This document shows positions 45,836 through 56,675 of a DNA stretch of 64,000 nt, one piece after another. Each line of letters starts with the position of its first letter. Positions within the stretch are counted from its first letter, which is position 1. A model generated the notes under the pieces. That model was not told where the DNA came from and ran no database searches. It saw only the letters and a list, made by a program, of their open reading frames with translations. The position numbers and the translations under genes were made by a program. The DNA is from Alopecurus myosuroides (lineage: Eukaryota; Streptophyta; Magnoliopsida; Poales; Poaceae): assembly GCA_028641055.1 (NCBI GenBank), contig CM054060.1:317677344-317741343 (forward strand), read 5' to 3'.

Positions 45836-48800
45836 GAAAGCGAGCTCATCCACTTCCTCCGTGAGAATCGGGATGTATTCGCCTGGTCCAATGAAGATCT
45901 ACCAGGAGTCCCGAGGGAGTTGGTTGAGCACTCATTACATGTGCGTCCTGACGCCAAGCCAGTGAAGCAGGCTATGCGTCGCTTCGGAGATGAGAGGAGG
46001 AAGGCCATTGGTGACCAGATCACCAAGCTGCTGATAAGCAATTTCATCATGGAGGTGTTGCATCCGGATTGGCTAGCCAACCCGGTCATGGTCGAGAAGA
46101 AGAAGGAGGATCCCAAGGCTGCCACTGCATGGCGCATGTGTGTCGACTACACCGACTTGAACAAGGCATGCCCCAAGGATCCCTTCCCGCTACCTCGCAT
46201 TGATCAGGTGATCGATTCCACTGCTGGTTGTGAACTTTTGTCTTTCATAGATGCCTACTCTGGTTTCCACCAGATCGCACTCAATCCTGCTGATCAAATA
46301 AAGACTGCTTTCATTACCCCGTACGGGGCTTATTGCTATCGTGTCATGTGTTTTGGCTTGAGGAATGCGGGTGCAACCTATCAGAGATGCATGCAGAAAT
46401 GCTTGCACGACCAGCTCGGCAAGAATGTGCAGGTGTACGTAGATGACATTGTCATCAAAACGAATAAAACACATACTCTGCTTGCCGACCTGGAGGAAAC
46501 CTTTGCTAACCTACGCAAGTACAAAATGAAGCTGAATCCGAGTAAATGCACCTTCGGTGTCCCGGCTGGCAAGCTACTCGGCTTCCTGGTGTCTAGTCGG
46601 GGCATTGAGGCCAATCCTTCAAAGATAAAAGCTATTGAGAGCATGTCTTTGCCGAGATCCTTGAAGGACGTGCAGAAATTCACCGGTTGCTTGGCATCTC
46701 TGAGCCGTTTTCTGGGCCGAATGGGTGAGAAGGCCCTGCCTCTGTACCAATTGATGAAGAAAAGTGACAAATTTGTCTGGACTCCGCAAGCGGATGTGGC
46801 ATTCAACGAGCTGAAAGCAATGCTGGCTAGTGCTCCCATCTTGGCTAGTCCGCTACCCAAGGAGCCAATGCTGTTGTACATTGCTGCGACCAACCGGGTA
46901 GTAAGTGTGGTGATTGTGGTGGAACGAGAAGAAGAAGGCAAGAGTGTGCAGCGCCCGGTGTACTATCTCAGTGAAGTGCTGTCCAGCTCTAAGCAAAATT
47001 ACCCGCACTACCAGAAGATGACCTACGACGTGTATCTGGGCGCCAAGAAGCTGAAGCATTATTTCCAAGAGCATCCTATCACAGTTGTGAGCTCTGCTCC
47101 CATCTCGGATATCATGGGCAACAAGGAGGCGAGTGGCAGAGTAGCCAAGTGGGCAATCGAGCTGGCCGCGTATGCACCCGCGTACGCGAGAAGAGAAGCT
47201 ATCAAGTCTCAGATTCTGGCGGAATTCCTGGTGGATTGGGCCGAGGTGCAGTATGAACCTCCTGCTCCAGTTTCTAATTACTGGAAGATGCACTTTGATG
47301 GCTCGAAGGTGAAGGAAGGCCTTGGTGCTGGCGTAGTGCTTACGTCACCCAAGCGAGATCAACTCAAGTATGTGCTGCAGATTCATTTCAAGGCGTCCAA
47401 CAACGTAGCAGAGTACGAGGCAGTGGTACATGGCTTGCGAGTAGCCAAGGAGGTTGGCGTGCAGCACATTATATGTTATGGCGATTCAGGTCTGGTGGTG
47501 CAGCAAGTCTCTGGCACTTGGGATGCTCTAGATGCCAACATGGCATCGTATCGCTTCCTGGTGCAGTCTATGACTGGATTCTTCGAGGGCTGCGAGTTCC
47601 AGCACATTCACCGAGCAGAAAACGAAGCAGCAGATGAGCTATCCAAGTTGGGATCTTCTCGGCAATCCATCCCGGCGGGAGTTGCCTTGGAGCACTTGAG
47701 GAAACCATCCATCAAGCCTTCTCCCAACTCGGAGTCCATATTCGTTCCTTCCCTGCCAAGTGAGGAATCTGATCCCATGGAGATTGACTGGGAGAATGCT
47801 ACAGGAAACCCGGGGACTGCCGTCCTCTACTCGGGGACTGCCACTCCTTACTCGGGGACTGCCACTCCTTACTCGGGGACTGCCACTCCTTACTCGGGGA
47901 CTGCCACTCCTTACTCGGGGACTGCCACTCCCGACTCGGGGACTGCCACTCCCTACCCGGGGACTGCTGTCCTTAACCCGGGGACTATCGCATTCATTGA
48001 GGAAGTCCTTGCCAATCGATCTGGGCTTCAGAGAAGTGCTCCCATTCCTAAAGAGCAACCAGAGGTGCCCGTCCCAATGGAAGTGGACGAACCAGTGTTT
48101 CCCACACGGGAGACACCTAGTTGGGCTATGCCCATATTATCCTTTCTAAGGGACGGCACTCTGCCAGAAGATGAGGTGGCTGCAAGACAGATTCAGAGAA
48201 GATCCAAGGGCTACGCTATAGTCCGAGATGTGCTGCACAAGAGAAGTGCCACCGGCGTGCTGCAACGTTGTGTGGACCCGGCAGAAGGAGAAGAAATTCT
48301 GGTAGAGATACACCAAGGAGAATGCGGGCACCATGCCTCTTCTCGGGCGTTGGTCAAGAAAGCTTTTCGGCATGGCTTCTACTGGCTCACAGCACTGCAG
48401 CAAGCTGAAGATATCGTGAGGAAGTGGAATGGCTGCCAGATGTTCGCGAGTAAGATTCACATGCCTGCTTCCGAGTTGAAGACAATTCCTATCACTTGGC
48501 CATTTGTTGTTTGGTGTTTGGACATGGTCGGACCCTTCCAGCCGGCTAGAGGCAACATGACTCACATCTTGGTCATGGTGGACAAGTTCACCAAGTGGAT
48601 CGAGGTGAAGCCTATTCGGAGGTGCGATGGGGCCACAGCTGTGAAATTCGTGAAGGATGTGATCCTGAGATATGGCTACCCGCACAGCATCATCACCGAC
48701 AACGGCACAAATTTTGCTGAGGGAGCAATGGTGCGGTTCTGCAGAGATAAGCATATCCGACTAGACGTTGCGTCAGTCGCGCATCCCGCTTCCAATGGGC

Positions 48801-49387
48801 AAGTTGAAAGAGCAAACGGCATGGTACTGGCAGGCATAAAGCCAAGGCTGATGGAGCCACTGCTGAAAACACCTGGGTGTTGGCTAGACGAGTTGCCAGC
48901 GGTGTTGTGGAGTCTAAGGACTACCCCTAACCGGTCAACCGGCTACACGCCATTCTTCTTGGTATATGGGGCTGAGGCCGTGTTGCCAATAGACCTAGAG
49001 CATGACTCCCCCCGAGTAACCCTCTACACTGAGGTGGAGGCGAGAGAAGCTCGAGAAGACGACGTTGACCTGCTTGAAGAAGCAAGAGAGCTGACTCTGT
49101 CACGTTCGGCTATCTACCAGCAAAACCTGCGGCGTTATCATAGCCGAAAGGTGAACCCAAGGGTTTTCCGAGAAGGAGACATGGTCCTTAGGCTTGTGCA
49201 GCGCACAGCCGGGATGCACAAGTTGTCTCCTCCATGGGAAGGGCCCTTCATTGTGAGCAAAGCGCTGCACAACGATGCTTACTATCTTATAGATGCGCGC
49301 CCACCACAGGCGAACAGGGCGGATAAAGCTGGAGAGGAGACCAAGCGCCCTTGGAATGTAGCTCTACTCCGTCGTTTTCATTCATGA
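45836..49387 (+). CDS. Element H reverse transcriptase, RNase H and integrase
   Basis: The polymerase part, 1155 codons from the ATG at 45920 and open back to 45836 in the gag frame. The RT has LSFIDAYSGFHQ and YVDDIVIKT, the catalytic Asp residues. A first RNase H-like domain follows (YYLSEVLSSSKQNYPHYQK), then a second with the D-E-D set MHFDGSK, NVAEYEA and YGDSGL. Dual RNase H is a Tat-lineage trait. A Pro/Thr/Gly tandem repeat (47811-47990) joins it to integrase. The integrase zinc finger keeps H-x3-H, but its first Cys is Trp (KWNGCQ); element B keeps CEGC. The catalytic triad is present: CLDMVGPF, ITDNGTNF and NGQVERAN. A GPF motif near the end (PPWEGPFIVSK) closes it; there is no chromodomain. 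The stop is TGA at 49385. Confidence 0.88.
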   Translation, partial: ESELIHFLRENRDVFAWSNEDLPGVPRELVEHSLHVRPDAKPVKQAMRRFGDERRKAIGDQITKLLISNFIMEVLHPDWLANPVMVEKKKEDPKAATAWRMCVDYTDLNKACPKDPFPLPRIDQVIDSTAGCELLSFIDAYSGFHQIALNPADQIKTAFITPYGAYCYRVMCFGLRNAGATYQRCMQKCLHDQLGKNVQVYVDDIVIKTNKTHTLLADLEETFANLRKYKMKLNPSKCTFGVPAGKLLGFLVSSRGIEANPSKIKAIESMSLPRSLKDVQKFTGCLASLSRFLGRMGEKALPLYQLMKKSDKFVWTPQADVAFNELKAMLASAPILASPLPKEPMLLYIAATNRVVSVVIVVEREEEGKSVQRPVYYLSEVLSSSKQNYPHYQKMTYDVYLGAKKLKHYFQEHPITVVSSAPISDIMGNKEASGRVAKWAIELAAYAPAYARREAIKSQILAEFLVDWAEVQYEPPAPVSNYWKMHFDGSKVKEGLGAGVVLTSPKRDQLKYVLQIHFKASNNVAEYEAVVHGLRVAKEVGVQHIICYGDSGLVVQQVSGTWDALDANMASYRFLVQSMTGFFEGCEFQHIHRAENEAADELSKLGSSRQSIPAGVALEHLRKPSIKPSPNSESIFVPSLPSEESDPMEIDWENATGNPGTAVLYSGTATPYSGTATPYSGTATPYSGTATPYSGTATPDSGTATPYPGTAVLNPGTIAFIEEVLANRSGLQRSAPIPKEQPEVPVPMEVDEPVFPTRETPSWAMPILSFLRDGTLPEDEVAARQIQRRSKGYAIVRDVLHKRSATGVLQRCVDPAEGEEILVEIHQGECGHHASSRALVKKAFRHGFYWLTALQQAEDIVRKWNGCQMFASKIHMPASELKTIPITWPFVVWCLDMVGPFQPARGNMTHILVMVDKFTKWIEVKPIRRCDGATAVKFVKDVILRYGYPHSIITDNGTNFAEGAMVRFCRDKHIRLDVASVAHPASNGQVERANGMVLAGIKPRLMEPLLKTPGCWLDELPAVLWSLRTTPNRSTGYTPFFLVYGAEAVLPIDLEHDSPRVTLYTEVEAREAREDDVDLLEEARELTLSRSAIYQQNLRRYHSRKVNPRVFREGDMVLRLVQRTAGMHKLSPPWEGPFIVSKALHNDAYYLIDARPPQANRADKAGEETKRPWNVALLRRFHS
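47811..47990 (+). repeat. 21-bp minisatellite coding for SGTATPY repeats in pol
   Basis: Nine copies of CGGGGACT at exact 21-bp spacing (47811, 47832, ... 47979), unit about TACTCGGGGACTGCCACTCC. It encodes a seven-residue repeat in the linker between RNase H and integrase. The CGGGGACTGC core equals the sequence just before the 3' LTR (55801-55810). Confidence 0.9.
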
Positions 49388-50060
49388 GCAAAGATGTGTA
49401 TGTACCCTCTTATTCGAGTTGAAATTCTACTCTGCAATCTGAAATTGAACTCGGGGACTGCCCTCGTCCAAACTTGCTCTAAGTGTTTCTACTCGGCTTT
49501 ACCTTTTGCCTATTCGGTTGCTCTACTTCAAAATTCAAAAGTACTTTGAGTACTGTGTTTAAGCCCATAAGCCAACTCTTCGACTTTGCTGCTGTCCGAA
49601 ACCCGGCTTCATGGCAAGCAAGAGAACAAGCAAAAGGTCCATGAGCACAAGAAAAATTACTAAGGAAAGGAAGAGTGCAGGAACCGAGTAGGGTGTTTTT
49701 ATTACTGTTTTGTGCACTATCTTTTCGGCTAAGTGGTGGGCTGCGTTACTATGATTGTTTCTAAGCGGCTAAGTATTTGCAGCTCTACTCTTTAACTCTT
49801 GTGACTCGAATACCAAAAAAGCAACAAGTTGCGGGTAGAGCTGAGACGAAAAGAGAGAGTGAATAAGAAATGCAACTCGGGGACTCGCATGATAACGCAA
49901 CTCGGCATCCAGCCCAGGCTGAACAAATTGATTAAGTTGAAAATAACAAGTGGGAATAAAAATGAGTAGCAACGGAATAAAATAGTCTGATACATCTGCA
50001 CCCGGCATCCCGGGGATCTGATAAATGTTTAAGCGATAAGTTTGCAGGAGGAAATCAAAT
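49388..50060. other. Spacer between pol and the antisense gene of element H
   Basis: No gene. It presumably contains the 3' untranslated regions of both pol (plus) and the antisense gene (minus). The CTCGGGGACTGC motif occurs again near 49452 and a variant near 49878. Confidence 0.6.
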
Positions 50061-53000
50061 TCAGGTCGACGTGGTGTTCTCGGTGCTCGCCTTGGTCGCT
50101 TCGTCTTCCTCAGTGGCCTTGGTGGCGTCCGCCTCTGTGCTGGCATCAACAGTCCTCGCTTGCTCGGCGTCAGGCTCGGTGGTGAGCTGCTCAGAAGTTG
50201 CAGTGGCCACCGAGATGGGCGTTGTCGCGGAGGCGGAGCCGGTCTCGGGGGCGCGGAGGTTGACGGTGGCGTCAAGGGCGGCTCCTGACGAGGTGCCGAA
50301 CTCGAGCGCGGCGGTGTCGATTGACATCTCCTCGTTCTCGCCCTCCTCATCGCTACCCGCGACGACCACGGCCTTCCCCTTCCCGTCCTTGCCAGCAGGG
50401 GACTCGAAGCCACTCAGGTCCAGCTCATCGGTGTCAGTTTCTTCATCTTCATCCTCCTCCTCGCCCTCGTCCACCTCGGTGTCGGGCTCGGTGAGGCCGT
50501 CGATGAAGGTCGCAGTATCAGCATACTGAGCGACCTCGTGAGCGACTATCTGGCGAATAGCCACGCAGTCGGGGTTCTTCTGCCACTTGGAATCTCGGCG
50601 CATCTCGCCGATAATCTGCATGTTGAGGTTTTCATACCAGGAGGTGACGAAGAGCAGCATCATGTCAGCACCTGCCCGAGCTCCCGAGGCGCGCCATTTC
50701 TTCAGTTCAGCTTTCACGCGCTGCAGCTTCAAGGCGAGCCCGGAGATGGTTGTCGGCGCGGAGTCATCCGGCCAGAAGACTCCGTGGATCTGGAAGGCGA
50801 CGCGCACCAACTCGGTGCCCACGCCCGCTAGCCGGGGACACTGTTCCTGCATGATCAGGATGCTCTCCTCGATCTCTGCTCGGGTGTCCATAGGCTCGCC
50901 CTTCGCAGCACGAGCTGCTCGGGCCTTTTCCAGGGCAGGCACGCTGGAAGATTCAAGGTTGGGAAAGATTCCTGCAAGAGCTATCGAAAAGATCAGAAAC
51001 GGTAACAGAGTGGAAGCGTGAAACGAGAAGCAGAGAAGAAAGGAGCAGCCGAGTAGCGGAGAAGCGGAGAAAAGGGAGTACTTACTGTTCAGATCATGGC
51101 GCAGCCCTAACAGCTGGGTCTTCCAGGCTTCCTCGCTGGATATGTGCTTCTCTTGAATCAAGCGGAGCTCCTCGAGCTGAGTGAAGAGCCCAGCATTGGC
51201 CTTCTTCAGTATCTCGCACTCCTGCTCAAGGGCCTTCACCTTGGCCTTGGCTGCTGTCTCAACCTTTGCCTTCTCGGCGATGACTCTGTCCCTCTCGTCA
51301 CCAAGGTTGATAGCATCCTGGAGCGCAGTCTGCAGCTGGACTTGGAGCTGCTCCATCTCGGTAGTGTGCCCTTTCAGCAACTCGACAGCCTGGCTGGACA
51401 GCTGCTGTTGCACCTCAGCAGGTTTGAGGCAGTCTTGATGCTCCTCAGCAAATTTCTTATGGTCTTCTGAAAAGAGCAAAGCACGGTTAGCAGAGAAACG
51501 AAAGAAAGAAACCCAGGAGAAGCCGAATAGACGGTGGTTTACCTTCAAGTCTCTTTATGGTGGCCTGGCCATTTTCCACGAAGGCACGACAGTTCTCGTG
51601 CTCGTCAACCAGGGCTTTCAACTTCCCTGCAGAGTCAAATCAGTTAGCGCAGAAAGCAGAAGCGGGCGTAAACAATAAACGCAAGAACCGCGCAGCTAGA
51701 AGCATACCTTCCACCTCAGACGGCTTCATGGTACTGTTCATCACTTCCTTGTCGGCTTCCTCGGCGCTCACTTTCTCTTTCTCCAAGGCAGCAATGCGTC
51801 TCTTGGCGACGGCATGGTTCCAGAGTAGCTGACGATGCAAGTTGGTCCGCTTCAGTACGCTATTCTGAGAAGAGAAAAAAGAAGATGAATCAGACAAAGA
51901 AGTAAAGATTCAACCCGAGAAGGCGGCTACTCGAGAGAGCATCCTCCTACTCGGCCAGAATCTCGGGGACTTGGTGATGGTTAAGGTAAAAGGGAGGCGA
52001 GTAGAAGAGGAGAAAAAATGCAACTCGGAGAGGATAAGTTGAGACTTACCGCGTAAGATTGCTCGAGATCTTCTGCGTTCTTGCGGTGGACGAACATCTT
52101 GGCAGCGAGTGTAGCGGAGGTGGTCGAGACGGTCATGGGTTTATAACCCAAGTCCACCTTGTTCCAATCAACGCGCATGTGGTCGATGTCGCCCAGATCG
52201 GTGCCATTCCAGTTGGCATTGCCGAGGACTTTGCTGTCCCACTTGGCGTCGATGAAGCCGATCAGGTCGAGTACTTGCTCGAGGCTCTGGGACGTGATCG
52301 CTTGGTCTTGAGCTCCACGAGAAGCAATGGAGACGGACCTGTCTTGGTTTGGGGCCGGGGGCCTGGCGTTCACTGCCACGGCTTTTCTCCCTTTCTGAAG
52401 AGCGAGACTCCGATCCTGGGGGGAAAGGCCGATCTGGTGCTGCTGGCTAACCTTCACCATGTAATCCGGGTAGCAGGGTTGGTCAGCTGCAGCGGCGGCA
52501 GCTGCAGCGGCGGCGGCTGCAACCGCGCCGGAATCGCGAATAACCAGCGGACCGGGCTGGCCAGCTGATGTCGGTGGCGGCTTGTCGGCAGCTCTTTTCT
52601 TTGCTTTCTCCTTCTGAGCAGTTGGCTTCTCGGAGATTGGCTTCTCGGCCTTCTTCTTCTCGGTCTCCTTCTTCTCAGCATTCTCCTTCTCAGCTCTCTC
52701 CTTCTCGGCTGCCTCCTTCTCGGCAGCATCTTGGGCACTCTTCCTAGTAACCGGCTTGGCTGAAGGGCCGGTTGCAGCTTTGGGTTGCGGCACCAGGGAG
52801 GAGTCTGGCTGGGCGCCACCTTGGTCAGTTGGTGGCGCCAGGGGCGCGCTGTCCGATGCGCCATCTGGCTGGGCGCTACTCTGCGCGGCGTCTGGTTGCA
52901 CGTCGCTCAGAGGGTAGTGCCCAGTCGCGTCCTCTACCCGCTGTTCAGTAGCAGGATCTGGCTGGGAGATATCCATTGCTTCCACCCGCGCCTGGGACAC

Positions 53001-55127
53001 AGGATCTTCTTGCTCAGCACCTCCTGTGGCTGGCTGCTCCTGTTCTGCTCCTGGCCGCTCGAGGGCGGCGTCATCATGCATCTCTTGATCTTGGCTCTCC
53101 TCGGCGGTGTTGGCCGGAGGAGACGGTGGCTTCTCTTGATGAGCAGCGTCCTGCGCCTCCTGCTCGGCGCGGGATTGCTGCTCTGGGTCGGTGCTTTGGG
53201 CATCAGTGCCCTGTGGTTGTGCGTTGACGGTGGTATTCTCATCATCGTCGAGGTTGATTAAGTTGTCGACGTCGACGACGGTCTTCTTCTGGGTCTCAGT
53301 GGACGCGAGAGCAGCGTCCGCATTCAAGGGGGCTCTGAAGAGAAAATTGTGTTCAGAAATAAGAAGAGGGCAGAGGAAATTAAGAAAAGACAGTGAAGCA
53401 AAGAAGATTGGGAATTGACCGAGAAGGAACGTACCCCTGGCGGGAAGGAATCGTTGGTTTCTTTCTCTTCACGATCTTCTTGATCTTCTTCTCGGTCGGC
53501 TTCTTCTTCTTGGCGGGGGGCTCTAAGGCGCCACTGCCTGTCCGCTTGCGGGTAACAGGAGCGGCGACGGATAGAGGATTGGCCTCAAGGGCTCTCTCGT
53601 CCTCATCCTCGTCATCATCCTCAGCATCTGCAGCATCTGTGAAATAGAGAGGAAGAAAAACACTTCAGAAACAACGGGCAAAGGGCTAGTGTTTCTCGCA
53701 GACAAAAAGCGTGAATTCAGTTACCCTCTAGCTCGTCATCGGACCAATCGCGTAGAGACGTTTCGGCATGCTGCTTCTCTGTCGAAGGGGAATGAGGAAG
53801 ATTGATCTGATCCGCGGTCTCGAGGGAGGCCTGGTCATCTTCTTCTCGGTCATCTGACCAATTGCCCTCGAAGCGTTCGCAGCTTTCAGCTCTCTGGCGG
53901 TCAAGAACCTGAAGCACAGGGAAGTGTCGCAAGTTAACCGAGTAGCACGAAGGCATTATACCCGAATAGGCGTGCAAACACAAAGCATGCTAAGCCTAGG
54001 GAAACTTGCTGAATATCCTACTCGGAAAGGCGTGCAAGGATCAAGCATATCAAGCCTAAGAATTTCTCCTAAGTATGCTACCCGACAAGACGTGCAAACA
54101 TCAAGCATACAAAGCCTAAACATTTCTGATAAGTGCTCTACTCGGTGCGGAATGCAATTGCTAATCGCGGCAGGGAGAGAAGGTTATCTACTCGGATTGC
54201 ATAAACTGGAAGCAGAGAAAGGGGAGCGTACCCGTGGAATCGGCTTCGTGCGGCTGAAGGGGTAAACCCATACTCCCAATCGTCGCGGAGGCCCGTGGTC
54301 AGGATGGACCTCGCGTGCTCGGCGACGTCCGCATTGCTGAGCTCGAACGTGGTCGTTCGAGTGCAATCGCGGGGGCCTCCCAGGTAGCACATTGGATGGG
54401 AGCGCTGCTGCAGAGGCAGCACTCGGTTCTTGATCCAGCAGGCGACGGGGTCATCGCTCTTGAGGCCCTCTCCGATTAGCTCAGCGAGCCGCTCCTCCAT
54501 CTGCACGGCGTTGCGGTCGTTGGAGGGCTTCGTCTTCCAGTTCTTCCCAGACGGAGCTCGGTTGCTCCAGGCGGGCAGGTTGATGCGGTCCGTCACCGTT
54601 CCCCCCTTCGTGGCGGGGATGTTCTTCACGTAAAGGAAAGATTTCTGCCACATACGGACGGAATCCAAGCCCTTGATGCGAGGGTGGTTGGTTCCCGTCC
54701 GCTGCAGCATCATGGCGCTGCCGGTGTCGGTTACCCGACTGCCAGTGGCCGCGCCATCCTTCTTCCCCTTGCTCTGCTGACGGAGATGGAAGTACTTCAG
54801 CCATGTCTGTACCGTGGGGCGGACGCCGAGAAAGGCCTCGCACACCACGGTATGATAGGCGAGGAAGACGACCGCATTCGGGGGAAGGTGATGCATCTGA
54901 ACACCGAAGTGATCCAGGAAGGAGCGGAGAAAATCGGAAGCTGGCAGGCCAAATCCTCGCGCGAAGTGCGCAAGGAAGACGACATGCTCGCCCTACCGCG
55001 GGGCCGGAACGAGTTCGCCGTCGGACGGCCGGCACTGAACACCAGGAGGAACCCTCCGGGTGTTCACGAGCCAGGAGCAGTCGTCGACAGTAACATCAGA
55101 ACCAGCCCAGCCGGCGCGAGCAGCCAT
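50061..55127 (-). CDS. Spliced antisense accessory gene of element H (8 exons, PF04195-like first exon)
   Basis: Read on minus. Exons: 55127-54232, 53908-53725, 53636-53435, 53334-52050, 51864-51708, 51626-51543, 51466-51086, 50971-50061. All introns are GT-AG and the phases agree, giving about 1366 residues. Exon 1 resembles the grass 'putative gypsy type transposon' family PF04195 (HVVFLAHFARGFGLPASDF, HHLPPNAVVFLAY, VCEAFLGVRP). Exon 3 has a strongly basic run (AKKKKPTEKKIKKIVKRKK), a likely nuclear signal. Exon 4 is Gln/Glu/Ala-rich with Lys-Glu repeats. Exons 5-7 are coiled coil (LEKEKVSAEEADKE, ALEQECEILKKANAG). Exon 8 ends in a long acidic, Ser/Thr/Glu-rich tail, with the stop at 50063-50061. 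Two lesions lie in exon 1: an in-frame UAG at 54995-54993 and an apparent 1-nt loss near 54264-54266. The function is unknown. Confidence 0.7.
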
Positions 55128-55275
55128 GGCAGCGAGCGAGAAAACGGTGGAAGTTTTGGAAGAATTTGGTGGAGAGAATGAGCCCGCGGCGGCGGAGCGC
55201 TCGGTGGCGGAGAAGGAACAGAGACGCGAAAGAGGAAAATACGGAGGTAGGAGAAGAGGAAGTTACCGATGGGGG

Positions 55276-55283
55276 TATTTATA
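55276..55283 (-). promoter_or_regulatory. TATA box of the antisense gene
   Basis: The minus strand reads TATAAATA in GGGTATTTATACCC, about 150 bp upstream of the antisense start codon at 55127. This spacing suits an independent promoter with a short 5' leader. Confidence 0.6.
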
Positions 55284-55810
55284 CCCTCTCCTCAGATTAC
55301 CGTTACCATCGGGGTAGTGGGATCGATCGTGGCCATAACACTCGTGTGGTGGGGCCTGTGGCCGGATAGAAACGCACGCAAGCGCGGAACGCGCGCGTAA
55401 CGGCCACAGTTGATCCCACGACCAGATCGTGGCCTATTACTGCGCTTGATGGGACATGACGAGCCGGTGGGCCCGCTCCGTGAAAACTGGGCGCGTGGCA
55501 CGTCGTGTCCTGGGCAACGAGACGTCAGGGTCGCGGATGCTTGACACGTGTCCAGTTGCGGCACGGAAGGCTGGATTGTGCTCTGCGCTGCAGAGACTCT
55601 GCTTTAGAAATTCTCTAAGTCCTTTTACTCGGACACAGAGAAGGAAACTAGCCCTATTCGGAAAAGAGGAGACCCAAGGTACTTTCCAGAGTGCTACTCG
55701 GAGGTTTTACTCGGCATCTTGAAGTTCAAAGGTGTTATTATGAAGATTGGTTTTAAGCTGGCAGAGCCTAGTGAACAATTTCGCGAGACTCTACCAGCTT
55801 CGGGGACTGC
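55284..55810. other. Upstream region of the antisense gene and 3' terminus of element H
   Basis: No open frame of note. It holds the presumed promoter of the antisense gene and ends in CTTCGGGGACTGC, the candidate polypurine tract next to the 3' LTR. Confidence 0.55.
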
Positions 55811-56675
55811 TGTCGGGGGGTTACCCCCGAGTAGTGTAAAGGCAAGTGGTAAAGGCCACTGTCAGAAGAGAAGTTTGGTCGAGTAGCCGTCCACCCGGTA
55901 CTTGCTACCCGGTCGACTGCTACTCGGTCTCACTTCAAGATGACCAGAAGGAGATATCAATCAAGTTCTGTCCATTCGAGTAGAAGAGTTGGCCCGAGTG
56001 AAATTGGCGGGAACCTACTCGGGCCAGAAGTCAAAGGAGCCGTTCTGACACAGGATCCCGCGTATCCTGGGTCCGTACTTGGCACTATTCGAACTACTGT
56101 TCATCTGGGACCGGCCTGCCTGACAGTGACAGCATGGAAGCAGGCCGTCGCAGGATAAGGGGGCCCTACTCTGTGTCTGGCACAGTGATACCAGACTGTC
56201 CCCTTGGTTTTGCCCAACGACTTTCCGGATGCAGCCAAGATTAGGAACCAAAGCTGTCAGCGGAAACTCGGAAGAAGGACGATGTGCACACTATGTCGAC
56301 ACTTGTCCATGTTTGGACGTATCCGGCTGGGCACCATGTATATAAGGTGCCCCGCCGCCTCCTGCGCGAGGGGAGAACACATTGTGACCTAATTCTTGAC
56401 CTAGTTCATCACGTAGAGAGAAGAGTGGCTACTCGGTAGCAAGAACTTTGTACTGTGGCTACTCGGTGAGACACCAGAATACATAGAGAAAGGCAGGAGT
56501 AGGGGTTTTACCTCCTCACGAGGGCCCTGAACCTGGGTAGATCGTGTTGTTCGCAGTGCTTAGTTCTTACCTCACGCGGCTACTCGTCGCGTGATCCCTC
56601 CCCGAGCACCTCCAGCGTCCTTCGTCCCCACATCTTTAGCCATCCTATGGCATCTGCCGTGACACCACCACGACA
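55811..56675 (+). repeat. Element H 3' LTR
   Basis: Same length as the 5' LTR with eight substitutions that I could count. It is followed by the GAAGT duplication. Confidence 0.92.

Larger units (their letters stand above)
41565..56675 (+). mobile_element. Element H: young, complete Tat-type Ty3/Gypsy retrotransposon with antisense gene
   Basis: 865-bp LTRs at 41565-42429 and 55811-56675 and a perfect 5-bp duplication GAAGT (41560-41564 and 56676-56680). I count eight differences between the LTRs (seven transitions), which is under 1%. Order: LTR, tRNA-Lys primer site, gag, protease, RT, two RNase H-type domains, integrase without chromodomain, spacer, spliced antisense gene, polypurine-like tract, LTR. 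This layout is that of the Tat/Retand lineage. It is the only near-complete gag-pol in the window. Confidence 0.93.

Noticed and set aside
47639..48149. Alternative frames with SPRVGSG and TRGLPL repeats
   Set aside because: By-products of the 21-bp minisatellite read in other frames; only the pol frame is continuous with RNase H and integrase.
50071..51021. Plus-strand frames over the last exon of the antisense gene
   Set aside because: They mirror the acidic, Ser/Thr-rich exon on the other strand and have no domain or start context.
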